A DNA stretch of 64,000 nucleotides from Clostridia bacterium (GCA_017442155.1 JAFSAU010000015.1:20307-84306); one strand, 5' to 3'; counted from the first letter of the stretch, positions 10,043 to 18,462 are shown. Notes: a model not told the origin generated them from the sequence alone. Program-made: numbers and translations.

Positions 10043-10855
10043 ATGTTAAATTTTAAATTGCAGGACGAGAAAAACAGGATTTTTCAGATTCCGGTGGAAT
10101 CCATTATTCCCAATCCCTACCAGCCACGTCAGACCTTTGATAGTCTGGCCATTGAGGAACTGGCAAATTCCATCCGGGAATACGGCGTGATTCAGCCGAT
10201 TACGGTGCGCCGGATTGCCAAGGATATGTACGAGCTGGTTACGGGCGAGCGGCGCCTTCGTGCGGCAAAATCTCTGCGGCGGCCCACCATTCCGGCGATG
10301 ATTCTGAATATCAGTGATAACGATAGTGCCGTTATTGCGCTGATTGAAAATCTGCAGCGGAAGGAGTTGGGTTTTTTTGAGGAAGCAGAGGGGTATTATC
10401 ATCTGATTTCAGACCACGGTATGACTCAGGAGGAAGTGGCGGCGAAAACAGGAAAAAAGCAGTCCACGGTGGCGAATAAGCTGCGGATTCTGAAGCTTTC
10501 TCCTTATCTCAAAAAAATTGTTTCGGAAAACAAGCTGACGGAGCGGCATTGCAGGGCACTTCTCAGACTGCCGGATGAGGAAATGCAGTGGAAGGCACTG
10601 ATGAAAATTGTGGAAAAAAATATGAATGTCCGGGCCGCGGAGGAGTACATAGATGTGCTTTTAGGAGAAAAGAAGGAAGAGGAACCGACGCCGCCTCCGG
10701 CCCCTGTGGTGAAGCGAAAGAAAAGTGACTATCGCATCTTTCTCAATACCATTGATAAGGCCCTTGAAATGGTCCGTGAGGCAGGTGTGAAGCCGAAAAC
10801 AAAAAAGACAGAATTTGAAGATTATTATGAGTACACCATCCGGATAGATAAATAA
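10043..10855 (+). CDS. noc: ParB-family nucleoid occlusion protein
   Basis: 270-residue ParB/Noc protein: an N-terminal CTPase domain with PNPYQPRQTF (23-32), GERRLRAAK (68-76) and the ENLQR motif (102-106). A helix-turn-helix at about 126-150 (MTQEEVAAKTGKKQSTVANKL) and a basic C-terminal part follow. Noc binds dispersed DNA sites and blocks division over the nucleoid; ParB binds parS. No parA/soj gene adjoins it. The place directly after rsmG is the usual Noc position in Firmicutes, so Noc is preferred, but a ParB role is not excluded. CTGAGGTGA is the RBS. Confidence 0.85.
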   Translation: MLNFKLQDEKNRIFQIPVESIIPNPYQPRQTFDSLAIEELANSIREYGVIQPITVRRIAKDMYELVTGERRLRAAKSLRRPTIPAMILNISDNDSAVIALIENLQRKELGFFEEAEGYYHLISDHGMTQEEVAAKTGKKQSTVANKLRILKLSPYLKKIVSENKLTERHCRALLRLPDEEMQWKALMKIVEKNMNVRAAEEYIDVLLGEKKEEEPTPPPAPVVKRKKSDYRIFLNTIDKALEMVREAGVKPKTKKTEFEDYYEYTIRIDK

Positions 10856-10870
10856 TCGGGGCTATGCGTA

Positions 10871-10906
10871 TAACAGCCCCGAAAAGTAGTGCTTCCGGGG
10901 CTGTTA
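10871..10906. terminator. Bidirectional hairpin between convergent genes
   Basis: TAACAGCCCCG pairs perfectly with CGGGGCTGTTA across a 14-base loop. It lies between noc (+) and the DUF2508 gene (-), which converge. The T-tracts are weak, so termination strength is uncertain. A competing shorter hairpin uses the upstream CGGGGCT at 10858-10864. Confidence 0.6.
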
Positions 10907-10922
10907 ATTATACGGAGATTTC

Positions 10923-11171
10923 TCAAACAACATTTTTTTTAGCCATTTGCAAAAGGTGCGCGTACCGGATTTCATGGGCCTTGATGGCGTAAATGTACAT
11001 ATCTGTCAGCTCGTCGCTGTCGGCAAACATCAGATTACGGCGGCAGTCGGCAATATCCTTTTGTGCCTCCCGGATGAGTGTACAGAGCTCCTCGTCCCGG
11101 GCCGGGAGTGGTTCCTCGCGGCGAAACCGCGCTAAAATAGAAGAAATGGGCGGGGTGTTTGCAATTTGCAT
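10923..11171 (-). CDS. DUF2508 (YaaL-like) protein
   Basis: 82-residue acidic, helical protein. The pattern LCTLIREAQKDIADCRRN, then DELTDMYIYAIKAHEIRYAHLL matches DUF2508/YaaL, a small Firmicutes family of unknown function often encoded near recR. The frame is open to 11207, but an AAGGAGG lies seven or so bases before the ATG at 11171, so that start is chosen. It is downstream of the amidase on the same strand. Confidence 0.75.
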   Translation of the reverse strand: MQIANTPPISSILARFRREEPLPARDEELCTLIREAQKDIADCRRNLMFADSDELTDMYIYAIKAHEIRYAHLLQMAKKNVV

Positions 11172-11229
11172 TTTATATACCTCCTTGCAGGGAATCTCTA
11201 TGGACAAGTATACTCTGCTTTGAGGAAAA

Positions 11230-11934
11230 TTATACCGGATACAGGAATTTTTTTACACCGCTGCAGATGGCAGAAGCAAGTGCATCCTGGTATGCCTCGC
11301 TCGTCAGAAGTGATTCCTCCTCCGGATTCGACAGAAAACCACACTCCACAATTACAGCCGGCACTTCTGCTTTCCGCAGAAGATACAAGTCGCTTGTCGG
11401 CTTTGTTTCGCGGGTACAGTGGGGACCGATGGTTTTAAGAATGGAAAGGCGGATGGTATCGGCAAGCTTCTGACTTTCTTCGCTTCCTGACGGATAAAAA
11501 ATCTGCGGACCGCTATACCGGGCATCCGAAAAATGATTCATATGGATGCTGATGAGACAGGCTGTGCCGCTGGCATTGGCAATGGAAACTCTGGCTTTCA
11601 TATCCTCTTGTTTTTTAGCCCGGAGGGAGGCGTTCTCATTTGTATATAAAGCGCGGTCCTCTTCCCTTGTCATCTGAATTTCTTCCCCACCTGCCGTAAG
11701 CTTTTCAGCCAGCTTTTTAGAAATGGCGAGATTTAAATCCTTCTCTAAAATGCCGGTTACATCGCCGACGGCACCGCCGTCCGGAGCCCCGTGTCCCGGG
11801 TCGATGACGATGATGCCGCCTGCGGCTGTGGATGCCGGTTCAGCTTTCGGTGGCAGAAGCGAATAGACCAGAAACGCTACAATGACCAGAAGTGCAAGAA
11901 ATAAAATTCCGCCCCGCTTTAAGATAATAAGCAT
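11230..11934 (-). CDS. cwlD: N-acetylmuramoyl-L-alanine amidase, CwlD type
   Basis: Amidase_3 zinc enzyme that cleaves stem peptides from peptidoglycan. The 234-residue protein has an N-terminal membrane anchor (ILKRGG, then a hydrophobic run, about 9-26). The zinc ligands appear as His in VIDPGHGAPDGG, Glu in ILEKDLNLAI and His in SIHMNHF. The catalytic Glu appears in AVIVECGFLSNPEE. Size and anchor fit CwlD, which removes peptides to form spore-cortex muramic lactam. The frame is open to 12054, but AAAGGTGGG before the ATG at 11934 fixes the start. The CwlD label rather than another amidase is inferred. Confidence 0.85.
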   Translation of the reverse strand: MLIILKRGGILFLALLVIVAFLVYSLLPPKAEPASTAAGGIIVIDPGHGAPDGGAVGDVTGILEKDLNLAISKKLAEKLTAGGEEIQMTREEDRALYTNENASLRAKKQEDMKARVSIANASGTACLISIHMNHFSDARYSGPQIFYPSGSEESQKLADTIRLSILKTIGPHCTRETKPTSDLYLLRKAEVPAVIVECGFLSNPEEESLLTSEAYQDALASAICSGVKKFLYPV

Positions 11935-11996
11935 AAAAAACCCACCTTTCTCTTTTTTCAATTTATGCAGGAAAGGTGGGAAATAGTATTTTGAAA

Positions 11997-12023
11997 ACAA
12001 AAAAGCGGTTCGATGGAAACCGC
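11997..12023 (-). terminator. Intrinsic terminator after the ComEA-like gene
   Basis: On the minus strand GCGGTT pairs with AACCGC across a 7-base loop and is followed by TTTTTTG. It lies downstream of the ComEA-like gene and upstream of the amidase. Confidence 0.7.
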
Positions 12024-12118
12024 CGGACCTTACAAAGTCAATATAGTGCAGCAAGATAGTAGGGGATGGCCTTCCGGATGTCCTGGATAATCATTTTGTC
12101 ACAGTTCCCTGTTTTTTC

Positions 12119-12478
12119 TTATTTTACCCCTATCTTATCCTTTATTTTAGCATACGTTTTTTCACCAATTCCTTCCACTTCCGTAATGGAGGCCGGGTGG
12201 AGAAATTTGCCCCATTCCTCCCGGTGCGCAACAATCCGGAAGGACAGTGTTTCGCCGATGCCGGGCAGAGTGGACAGGAGAGACGCGTCGGCGGTGTTGA
12301 TATTGATACCGCCGCCCTCCCCAACAGGTGGAATTCGTGCTGTATCATACAGAGATTCTTGTCGGTTCTCTATTGTTATCTGTGCATCGGGAATATATGT
12401 GGCGGCAAAATGCAAACCGATAAAAAGGAGAAAGAGTGCCGATAAAAGAAAAATAAGAATACGGTTTGATTTTTTCAT
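12119..12478 (-). CDS. ComEA-like helix-hairpin-helix protein
   Basis: 119-residue protein with a hydrophobic N-terminal anchor (residues about 7-27). A helix-hairpin-helix domain follows: ININTADASLLSTLPGIGETLSFRIV (58-83 region, two hairpins), then ITEVEGIGEKTYAKIKDKI. This is the ComEA architecture: surface DNA binding during competence uptake. It lacks the longer linker of B. subtilis ComEA and no comEC or comEB is adjacent, so transformation is not established. GGGAGGCAG precedes the ATG. Confidence 0.8.
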   Translation of the reverse strand: MKKSNRILIFLLSALFLLFIGLHFAATYIPDAQITIENRQESLYDTARIPPVGEGGGININTADASLLSTLPGIGETLSFRIVAHREEWGKFLHPASITEVEGIGEKTYAKIKDKIGVK

Positions 12479-12541
12479 AACTGCCTCCCAAAAAAGGCCG
12501 TAAAAACTTTTACAGCCTTAAAATTCAAAAGAAAGTTCTGA

Positions 12542-14029
12542 TTATTTGTGATAGAGTTTTTTTGTCTGATATTTTGGCTCACAGGTCAGGTGAATCCCCA
12601 GCTTGCGGTACACATCCTTATCCACCTGGGATAAGAGCACCGTGGAGTGGGCTTCACAACCCCGCAGGGCAGAAAGCTGTTCCGTGGCCAGCTTTGCCGG
12701 GACACTTTGTGTGGCACTCATCGTCAGTGCAATCAGCACCTCGTCGGAATGAAGGCGTGGGTTGTGATTGCCTAAAATATCGGTTTTCAGCCTCTGAATC
12801 GGCTCAATAACCGATGGCTCAATCAAATGAATGGAATCGTCAATCCCTCCGGCAGCCTTCACAGCATTCAGAAGAGCGGCAGAGGAAGCACCGAGAAGAT
12901 TGGAGGTTTTTCCGGTGACAATCCGGCCGTCATGCAGTTCGATTGCCACGGCGGGTGCGTCTCCCGTTTCGGAGCTTTTGGTAAGGGCGGCGGTGACAAC
13001 ACGGCGGTTTTCCGCAGTAATGCCCGCATTGTTCATTATGATTTCAATTTTCTGGGCAGCTTCTTCACTCCAGCGGCCCAGCCGGCTTTCGCAAAGCGCG
13101 TCATAGTACCGGCGGATAATTTCAGCCTGGGCGGCTTCTTCTGTCACGGTGTCATCCGTAATGCAGTAGCCGGCCATGTTTACCCCCATATCTGTGGGGG
13201 AGTTATAGGGGCTTTTTCCGGAAATTCGCTGGAACATAGCGTTCAGCACCGGGAACACTTCAACATCACGGTTATAGTTGACGGCAATGTCGCCGTATGC
13301 TTCCAGATGATAGGGGTCAATCATATTCACATCGTTCAGATCTGCAGTGGCGGCTTCGTATGCCAGATTGACCGGATGCTTTAAGGGGAGATTCCAGATA
13401 GGGAAGGTTTCAAATTTTGCATATCCCGCTGAAACACCACGCAGGTGCTCATGGTATAGCTGAGAAAGGCAAGTGGCCATTTTCCCGCTGCCCGGACCGG
13501 GAGCTGTTACCACAACCAGGGGGCAGGTGGTTTCAATATACTCGTTTTTGCCGAATCCCTCTTCGCTTACAATATGCTTGATATCCGTAGGATAGCCGGC
13601 AATGGGGTAATGCAGATAGGTTTTGACACCCAGCTTTTCCAGCTTATCCTTAAAGGTGGCTGCAGAAGGCTGGCCGTCAAACTGAGAAATGACAACACTT
13701 CCTACATAAAGACCGATAGAACGGAAAGCGTCGATAAGACGCAGAACATCTGCATCATAGGTGATGCCCAGGTCACTGCGCATTTTGTTTTTTTCAATTG
13801 CGTCGGCGTTAATGACGATGACAATTTCCACGTCCTTGGCAATATTTTTCAGCATCAGTACCTTACTGTCAGGCCGGAAGCCCGGCAGAACGCGGGCGGC
13901 GTGATGGTCATCAAACAGCTTGCCGCCGAATTCCAGGTACAGCTTGCCGCCAAACTCTAAAATTCGCTGCTGAATCTGCTCCGACTGTTTCTTTATGTAT
14001 GCTTCGTTGTCAAATCCTATCTTTTGCAT
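12542..14029 (-). CDS. DUF1846 (UPF0371) protein
   Basis: 495 residues, the full length of the DUF1846 family, found in many Firmicutes and Actinobacteria with no firmly assigned function. The family start GFDNEAYIKKQSEQI and the FGGKLYLEFGGKLFDD block (27-41) are present. A P-loop-like GPGSGKMATC (178-187) suggests nucleotide binding. The middle part contains DPYHLEAYGDIAVNYNRD. GGGGGAATTGCC precedes the ATG, and a consensus promoter lies 30-60 bases upstream, so it is probably monocistronic. Confidence 0.88.
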   Translation of the reverse strand: MQKIGFDNEAYIKKQSEQIQQRILEFGGKLYLEFGGKLFDDHHAARVLPGFRPDSKVLMLKNIAKDVEIVIVINADAIEKNKMRSDLGITYDADVLRLIDAFRSIGLYVGSVVISQFDGQPSAATFKDKLEKLGVKTYLHYPIAGYPTDIKHIVSEEGFGKNEYIETTCPLVVVTAPGPGSGKMATCLSQLYHEHLRGVSAGYAKFETFPIWNLPLKHPVNLAYEAATADLNDVNMIDPYHLEAYGDIAVNYNRDVEVFPVLNAMFQRISGKSPYNSPTDMGVNMAGYCITDDTVTEEAAQAEIIRRYYDALCESRLGRWSEEAAQKIEIIMNNAGITAENRRVVTAALTKSSETGDAPAVAIELHDGRIVTGKTSNLLGASSAALLNAVKAAGGIDDSIHLIEPSVIEPIQRLKTDILGNHNPRLHSDEVLIALTMSATQSVPAKLATEQLSALRGCEAHSTVLLSQVDKDVYRKLGIHLTCEPKYQTKKLYHK

Positions 14030-14061
14030 GGCAATTCCCCCTAAATTTTTCCCATAAGAAA

Positions 14062-14089
14062 ATTATACCACGCAAAATGAAAATGTCAA
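14062..14089 (-). promoter_or_regulatory. Sigma-A promoter for the DUF1846 gene
   Basis: Reading the minus strand: TTGACA, 16 bases, TATAAT, just upstream of the DUF1846 start. Confidence 0.75.
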
Positions 14090-14109
14090 GTATTTCTTTG
14101 CAAGAAAAT

Positions 14110-14916
14110 CTATTTTATGTCTAAAGACCGGACTGCAATCTTTACATCTTCTACCCAGATGCCCGTAAATTCCGTCACTGTGGCGGCGAGATGCTTCCGG
14201 ATTTTTTCTGTCGCAGAAGGAATAGACTCGCCGTAGCGCAGATTGATTTCAAGATGCAGAATCAGATTTCGGTCCTGCTCCTCTGCGCTGCAAATCCAGA
14301 TTTGCGTTACTTCAGGGAATTTCTTCGTCTCCTGGATGCATATTGTCACTACCACACTGTGCGAAATTGTGAACTCCCCGAGACAGCTATAGGTGGGCCG
14401 TACCAGCGTTTTTTCGCTTTCTTTTTTTCGGTTAGCCGGGCGGAAAATCTGCAGGGGATCCAGCCAGTAGCCGGAAAAATCCTTGCGAATCTGGAAGGTG
14501 GGGACTGGGATGACGTGCTTGCCTTCCGTCTGGCGGATGTGGCGCGCCAGACGGATGTCCTCTTCGGAGGAAACGTCGTTGATATGAATGATTTTCTCCG
14601 GCGGCGGCAGAAGCAGCATGGTAGCAATTCGCTGTACCATTTCCACCGAGGTACCCACCAGAATAATTTTTTCGGCACCGCTTTCTGCTATCGCACGGCG
14701 GACATTCTCGGCGTGCTCCCGCTCAAAAAAGAGTGCACGTTTTACGGAAGCAAATTTTGTTTTCTCTTTTTTGGCAGAAACGCCGGCAATGGCCGTATTT
14801 CCGCGAATCAGAAGACCGTCGTCAATAATCAGAGGGATGCGGTGCTTTCGGGCAAGTTCTGTCACACGGTAGCTTTTTCCCGTGCCGCTGGGACCGACAA
14901 AGCCGTACACTTTCAT
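14110..14916 (-). CDS. P-loop protein with Asp23-like C-terminal domain
   Basis: 268 residues. Walker A GPSGTGKS lies at 8-15, followed by a stretch resembling small kinase/NTPase folds (PLIIDDGLLI; AEKIILVGTS). From about residue 170 the sequence changes to CLGEFTISHSVVVTICIQET, then LEINLRYGESIPSATEKIRKHL and GIWVEDVKIAVRSLDI. That pattern resembles the Asp23/Gls24 alkaline-shock fold. Domain identity is by eye. The function is unknown; it may couple nucleotide binding to envelope homeostasis. It lies 12 bases after the stop of the next-listed gene, with which it shares a promoter. Confidence 0.7.
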   Translation of the reverse strand: MKVYGFVGPSGTGKSYRVTELARKHRIPLIIDDGLLIRGNTAIAGVSAKKEKTKFASVKRALFFEREHAENVRRAIAESGAEKIILVGTSVEMVQRIATMLLLPPPEKIIHINDVSSEEDIRLARHIRQTEGKHVIPVPTFQIRKDFSGYWLDPLQIFRPANRKKESEKTLVRPTYSCLGEFTISHSVVVTICIQETKKFPEVTQIWICSAEEQDRNLILHLEINLRYGESIPSATEKIRKHLAATVTEFTGIWVEDVKIAVRSLDIK

Positions 14917-14928
14917 GGCTCGGTCCCT

Positions 14929-15294
14929 CTATGCTTCCTCGCTGGGAAACATTTTAACCGTTCCGTTTATCAGATGAGCACGGTTAATGAAATCCCGCGC
15001 GGTTTTCCCCCGGGCAGTGCGGCCTTCCACGAAGTACCCTGCCGGAAGTACTGCAACCACAATCCCCTCCGTTACCCGGTACAGCCGCTCAGCATCGGCA
15101 TCCTTGCCGTACCGTCCCGCCAGCCATTCCACCACGGTTACCCGATCACCCTTGGAAAATTCCCGTCTTTTCCGGCGGCGCATATTATCGAAGAGAATTT
15201 CCCGGTTGCTTTCCAGCAAAATCTGCCGCATTTCCTTTTCGATCTGTTTTCTTTTTTCTGCTTTTGCAAGCCTTCGTTCCGCGTTTGTTTTCAT
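14929..15294 (-). CDS. Unknown basic protein, operon partner of the P-loop/Asp23 gene
   Basis: 121 residues, not recognised. The first 45 residues are a charged helix rich in Lys, Arg and Glu (AEKRKQIEKEMRQILLES). A compact beta-rich segment follows (GDRVTVVEWLAGRYG; GIVVAVLPAGYFVEGR) and could be a small barrel. No signal peptide or membrane segment is present. A consensus promoter lies about 45 bases upstream, and the P-loop/Asp23 gene follows after 12 bases, so the two are an operon. RNA or protein binding is a guess. Confidence 0.7.
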   Translation of the reverse strand: MKTNAERRLAKAEKRKQIEKEMRQILLESNREILFDNMRRRKRREFSKGDRVTVVEWLAGRYGKDADAERLYRVTEGIVVAVLPAGYFVEGRTARGKTARDFINRAHLINGTVKMFPSEEA

Positions 15295-15338
15295 ACCGTG
15301 TCACCCCAATTTCTGTCTCAAACTTTTGCTTTGACTAT

Positions 15339-15367
15339 ATTATATGCAATCCATCAGAAAAAGTCAA
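15339..15367 (-). promoter_or_regulatory. Sigma-A promoter for the two-gene P-loop/Asp23 operon
   Basis: Minus strand: TTGACT, 17 bases, TATAAT, 45 bases before the ATG at 15294. Confidence 0.75.
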
Positions 15368-15446
15368 GTTTTTATGAACAAATATATGTTCTGTTCTGCG
15401 GCAGGGAAAAAAATCCGGAACAGCGGAGCGAAAGTACAGATTCGCC

Positions 15447-15475
15447 TTGACAAATTTCCTTCTATAGTATATAAT
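15447..15475 (+). promoter_or_regulatory. Sigma-A promoter for cdaA-cdaR
   Basis: TTGACA, 17 bases, TATAAT, a full consensus, 36 bases before the cdaA start. It is divergent from the promoter at 15339-15367. Confidence 0.85.
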
Positions 15476-15511
15476 TAAAAAAAGAATATAAATAAAGGAA
15501 AGGATGATTCG

Positions 15512-16354
15512 GTGAGCTTCTGGGAAACAGTATGGCGGTTTATTACGCTCATGCGGCCGGCAGATTTTGTGGATATTATAATTGTGGCTTTTGCACTTTA
15601 TAAAGGTGTAAAGCTTGTGCGGGAAACCCGTGCCCAGCAGCTTGTAAAGGCCGTGGTTATCCTGATTCTGATTCTTTGGGGGAGCACGCTTCTGCGGCTG
15701 CATTCCATTACATATATTCTGGAAAATGTGATGCAGGTCGGTTTCTTGGCACTTTTAATTATTTTTCAGCCGGAGCTGCGGCGAATGCTCGAAAAGGTGG
15801 GACGGAGCAAAATCGGGAATATTTTCACCTCCGCACCGGAAAACATTGACCGGATGGTGGATGAGCTGGCCGATGCGGCCACCTATCTGTCTGCCCATAA
15901 AATCGGAGCACTGGTTGTGCTGGAGCGGGGAACAAAAATCGGCGAAATTGTCACAACCGGTACGGCACTTTCGGCAGACCTTACCAGCGCACTTCTGATT
16001 AATATTTTCATTCCGAACACGCCACTGCATGACGGTGCCGTGGTGATACAGGAAGGCCGCATCAGCGCGGCGGGATGTCTTTTGCCGCTGACGCAGAACG
16101 ATTCTTTAAGCCGTGAACTGGGCACACGTCACCGGGCGGCACTTGGTATGACTGAAATTTCCGACGCAGTCGTTCTGGTCGTTTCCGAAGAAACCGGAAA
16201 GATTTCCATTGCCCGGGATGGGGATATGGTGCGGAACCTGACCGAGGATTCCCTTCGCCGCGCTCTGTATAAAAACCTTGCAGAGGAAGAGGCGGCGAAG
16301 CCGGTGGAAGAACTGCGGAAATGGAAGGAGGCCTTTCGGTGGAAAAAGAAATAA
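15512..16354 (+). CDS. cdaA: Diadenylate cyclase CdaA
   Basis: Makes cyclic di-AMP from two ATP at the membrane; c-di-AMP controls potassium, osmolyte and cell-wall homeostasis in Firmicutes. The 280-residue protein has three N-terminal membrane helices (about 18-32, 44-59, 68-85). The DAC domain follows with DGA (174-176) and RHR (206-208), the two motifs that bind ATP and metal. Translation starts at GTG with AAAGGAAAGGA upstream. It overlaps cdaR by 16 bases. The usual third gene glmM is absent here. Confidence 0.97.
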   Translation: MSFWETVWRFITLMRPADFVDIIIVAFALYKGVKLVRETRAQQLVKAVVILILILWGSTLLRLHSITYILENVMQVGFLALLIIFQPELRRMLEKVGRSKIGNIFTSAPENIDRMVDELADAATYLSAHKIGALVVLERGTKIGEIVTTGTALSADLTSALLINIFIPNTPLHDGAVVIQEGRISAAGCLLPLTQNDSLSRELGTRHRAALGMTEISDAVVLVVSEETGKISIARDGDMVRNLTEDSLRRALYKNLAEEEAAKPVEELRKWKEAFRWKKK

Positions 16355-17250
16355 AACGTCATGTAATGCAGGTTTTGTGCATTCTGTGCGCTGTGGCACT
16401 ATGGATGTATGTTATATATACGGAGGACCCGGAAATGAGCGTGTGGATGCGGAACATTCCCGTCTCCTATGTGGGAAATGAAACGCTTACAGAGCGGGGG
16501 CTTACTTTCGTTGAACGGACAGAGCTCACCCAGATAAACGTTAAAGTAACGGGGAGACGTTCTTCCCTGACCCGGCTTCAGGATTCAGAAATCCGCGCCA
16601 TGGTGGACTACTCTGCCATCATGGGCACAGGGAACCATACGCTGCCGGTTTCTGTTTCCATAGCCCAGAGCGACGTGCGGGTGACAAAGATTTCAGCAAG
16701 TACAGTTACTTGTAAAACGGATGCGCTGGTTACAGTGGATAAGACTGTAACGGTTACTACTTCGGGAGCAGAAGCACTGGGGATACATGACCTGACAGCA
16801 TCTCCCTCTACCGTACGTGTGACCGGCCCCGAAAGTATATTGACACATCTGACGGCTAAGGTGCATATTGATTTTGGCGATGGAGAGATTTCTGACAGCC
16901 ATATCGTTTCTCTTTCGGACCAGTCCGGTAAATTTCTTTGGGCGGATTCGGTAACAATGGAGTCCGATTCGGTGACAGTGTCTGCCACCCGGTCTCTGGA
17001 TGTGAAGCTGGAGGCGGCAAATCTGCCGGAGGGAGTGGAAATTAAAGAGACGGTGTATAATCCGGAAACAGTAGATGTCCGTGGTGCACTTTCTGACCTT
17101 GTAGCCCTGGAAGACGTTCGCGGTGCGTATAGCGTGTGGGTGGACTTTTCTTCCTCTCCGGCAAAAAGCGGACAGGTATATCTCTCTTATCCGGAGGGAG
17201 TGGAGCAGCTTGGACCTTCTCACGCTTCGGCAGAATTTCATTTTGAATAA
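16339..17250 (+). CDS. cdaR: CdaA regulator CdaR (YbbR-domain protein)
   Basis: Extracytoplasmic partner that modulates CdaA. The 303-residue protein has an N-terminal membrane helix (about 9-27; ending WMYVIYTEDPE) followed by about three YbbR repeats. Each repeat contains a segment such as FVERTELTQINVKVTG, PSTVRVTGPESIL and NPETVDVRGALSDL. The frame opens at 16321, but the GTG at 16339 is preceded by AAGGAGG at ideal spacing, so it is chosen. The RBS lies inside the end of cdaA. Confidence 0.93.
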   Translation: MEKEIKRHVMQVLCILCAVALWMYVIYTEDPEMSVWMRNIPVSYVGNETLTERGLTFVERTELTQINVKVTGRRSSLTRLQDSEIRAMVDYSAIMGTGNHTLPVSVSIAQSDVRVTKISASTVTCKTDALVTVDKTVTVTTSGAEALGIHDLTASPSTVRVTGPESILTHLTAKVHIDFGDGEISDSHIVSLSDQSGKFLWADSVTMESDSVTVSATRSLDVKLEAANLPEGVEIKETVYNPETVDVRGALSDLVALEDVRGAYSVWVDFSSSPAKSGQVYLSYPEGVEQLGPSHASAEFHFE

Positions 17251-17256
17251 TAAGAT

Positions 17257-17294
17257 GGGGGTGTAGCAAAATCTGTTTTGCTACACCCCCTTGT
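17257..17294 (+). terminator. Strong terminator after cdaR
   Basis: A perfect 15-bp stem (GGGGGTGTAGCAAAA with its complement) and a TCTG loop. Only TTGT follows on the plus strand. It lies between convergent cdaR and the thioesterase and could serve both strands. Confidence 0.8.
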
Positions 17295-17305
17295 AAATAT
17301 GTGCG

Positions 17306-17710
17306 TTATTTTTCGGCCCTTTGCTGCATTGCATCATAAAATGCCGGAAAGAGCGTGAAGGGAACGGGCTTTCCGTTTTCACCGAGGAAGCAGTGGGTAC
17401 TGGTGCCGGTAAAAACGGTCTGACCGTCAACGCTCATGGTATAGGCAAGGGTGAATTTCAGTTTTTTACATTCCGCCACCGAAACCTCAACAGTAATTTC
17501 GTCGGGATAGGTGGTGGTTTTTTTATATTCGCAGGAAAGCCGCACCACGGGTGAGATAATACCCTTTTCCTCGAATGTATGGTAGGGGAAGCCTATTTTT
17601 TCAAAAAAGTCAATCCGGGCTTCCTCCATGATGCGTACATAATTGGAGTGATGGGTAATCTGCATTTTATCGGTTTCATAATATTGTACCTTATGACAGT
17701 AGGGGAGCAT
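17306..17710 (-). CDS. Acyl-CoA thioesterase, 4-HBT hotdog family
   Basis: 134-residue hotdog-fold thioesterase. The active-site pattern YYETDKMQITHHSNYVRIMEEARIDFF at residues 10-36 matches the YbgC/4-hydroxybenzoyl-CoA class, in which the Asp or Glu acts in hydrolysis. The acyl-CoA substrate is not predictable. The ATG is preceded by AGGAGG. It begins 14 bases after the stop of the upstream MBL gene, so the pair is probably one operon. Confidence 0.88.
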   Translation of the reverse strand: MLPYCHKVQYYETDKMQITHHSNYVRIMEEARIDFFEKIGFPYHTFEEKGIISPVVRLSCEYKKTTTYPDEITVEVSVAECKKLKFTLAYTMSVDGQTVFTGTSTHCFLGENGKPVPFTLFPAFYDAMQQRAEK

Positions 17711-17724
17711 AGAAATCCTCCTTT

Positions 17725-18462
17725 TTACACAGAAAAGCTTTCCAGGTCATGTGCCGCCAGGACAAGATAGGGCAAAGAAACAAAATTCTGCAGGAAAACA
17801 TCTTCGCCGTCTCCAATCCACAGCTCATGCAGGTGATTGAAAATCAGCTTGCCGATGTCGGCCTTCTGCAGAATTGGCATGGAAAATTCCGGCCGGTAGT
17901 GCGTTCCTTCGCAAACGCAGACATCCAGATGTCCGACGTTCTGCGGAAAATCAGAAAAGTCGGGCGATAAATCACCGGTAAAAAGCATCCGTTTTCCGTC
18001 TGCTTCTATAAGATATGCAAAGGACGGCTCTCCACCGGACATATGGCGGGTGGGAATGGCAGTGACAGAGATGTTCTCATCCTTATAAACAGCACCCTCA
18101 TGTGTGGTATGATACTGCACAAGCCCTTCCTCGTTCTTTACATGGACAGCACCGAGCCAGGCGCGGAAAGGCGCAATGGCCGCCTCTTCTGCGAAATAAA
18201 AGTCGGTATGCTGGCCGTCCGTCGGATATTTGTGCAGAGCTTTGGCAAGGGCCGTTAGGCCGCTGGTATGGTCGTCGTGCATATGGGTAAGAAAAACTGC
18301 ACGCAGATTTTTAAAGGGCACACCGGCGCGGAACATTTGGCCGCTGGCTGGCTCGCCTGCGTCAATCATGTAACAGCTTTCGCCGATTTCGAGTAAGGTC
18401 GAGGTGGCAAACCGGCCGGGGGTGTGGTTGCCGTGGCTGGTGCCTAATGTAATAATACGCAT
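17725..18462 (-). CDS. MBL-fold metallo-hydrolase
   Basis: 245-residue metallo-beta-lactamase-fold hydrolase. The dimetal motif HMHDDH is in FLTHMHDDHTSGL (near residue 60), a later His is in RHMSGGEPSFAYLI, an Asp in FTGDLSPDF and a final His in IFNHLHELW. The layout resembles RNase Z/PhnP-like members that act on phosphodiesters, but the substrate is unknown. AGGAGAATAAAAA precedes the ATG. Confidence 0.85.
   Translation of the reverse strand: MRIITLGTSHGNHTPGRFATSTLLEIGESCYMIDAGEPASGQMFRAGVPFKNLRAVFLTHMHDDHTSGLTALAKALHKYPTDGQHTDFYFAEEAAIAPFRAWLGAVHVKNEEGLVQYHTTHEGAVYKDENISVTAIPTRHMSGGEPSFAYLIEADGKRMLFTGDLSPDFSDFPQNVGHLDVCVCEGTHYRPEFSMPILQKADIGKLIFNHLHELWIGDGEDVFLQNFVSLPYLVLAAHDLESFSV

Noticed and set aside
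10947..11473. Plus-strand open frames across the DUF2508 and amidase region
   Set aside because: They overlap minus-strand genes with an AAGGAGG site and family motifs and have no support of their own.
12062..12095. Possible 18-codon minus-strand frame (MIIQDIRKAIPYYLAALY) between the ComEA-like stop and its terminator
   Set aside because: The ribosome binding site is weak and nothing supports translation. It is kept as a note only.
14191..15450. 419-residue open frame on the plus strand
   Set aside because: It runs antisense through the P-loop/Asp23 gene and its partner and has no RBS or domain; the minus-strand genes have Walker A and promoters.
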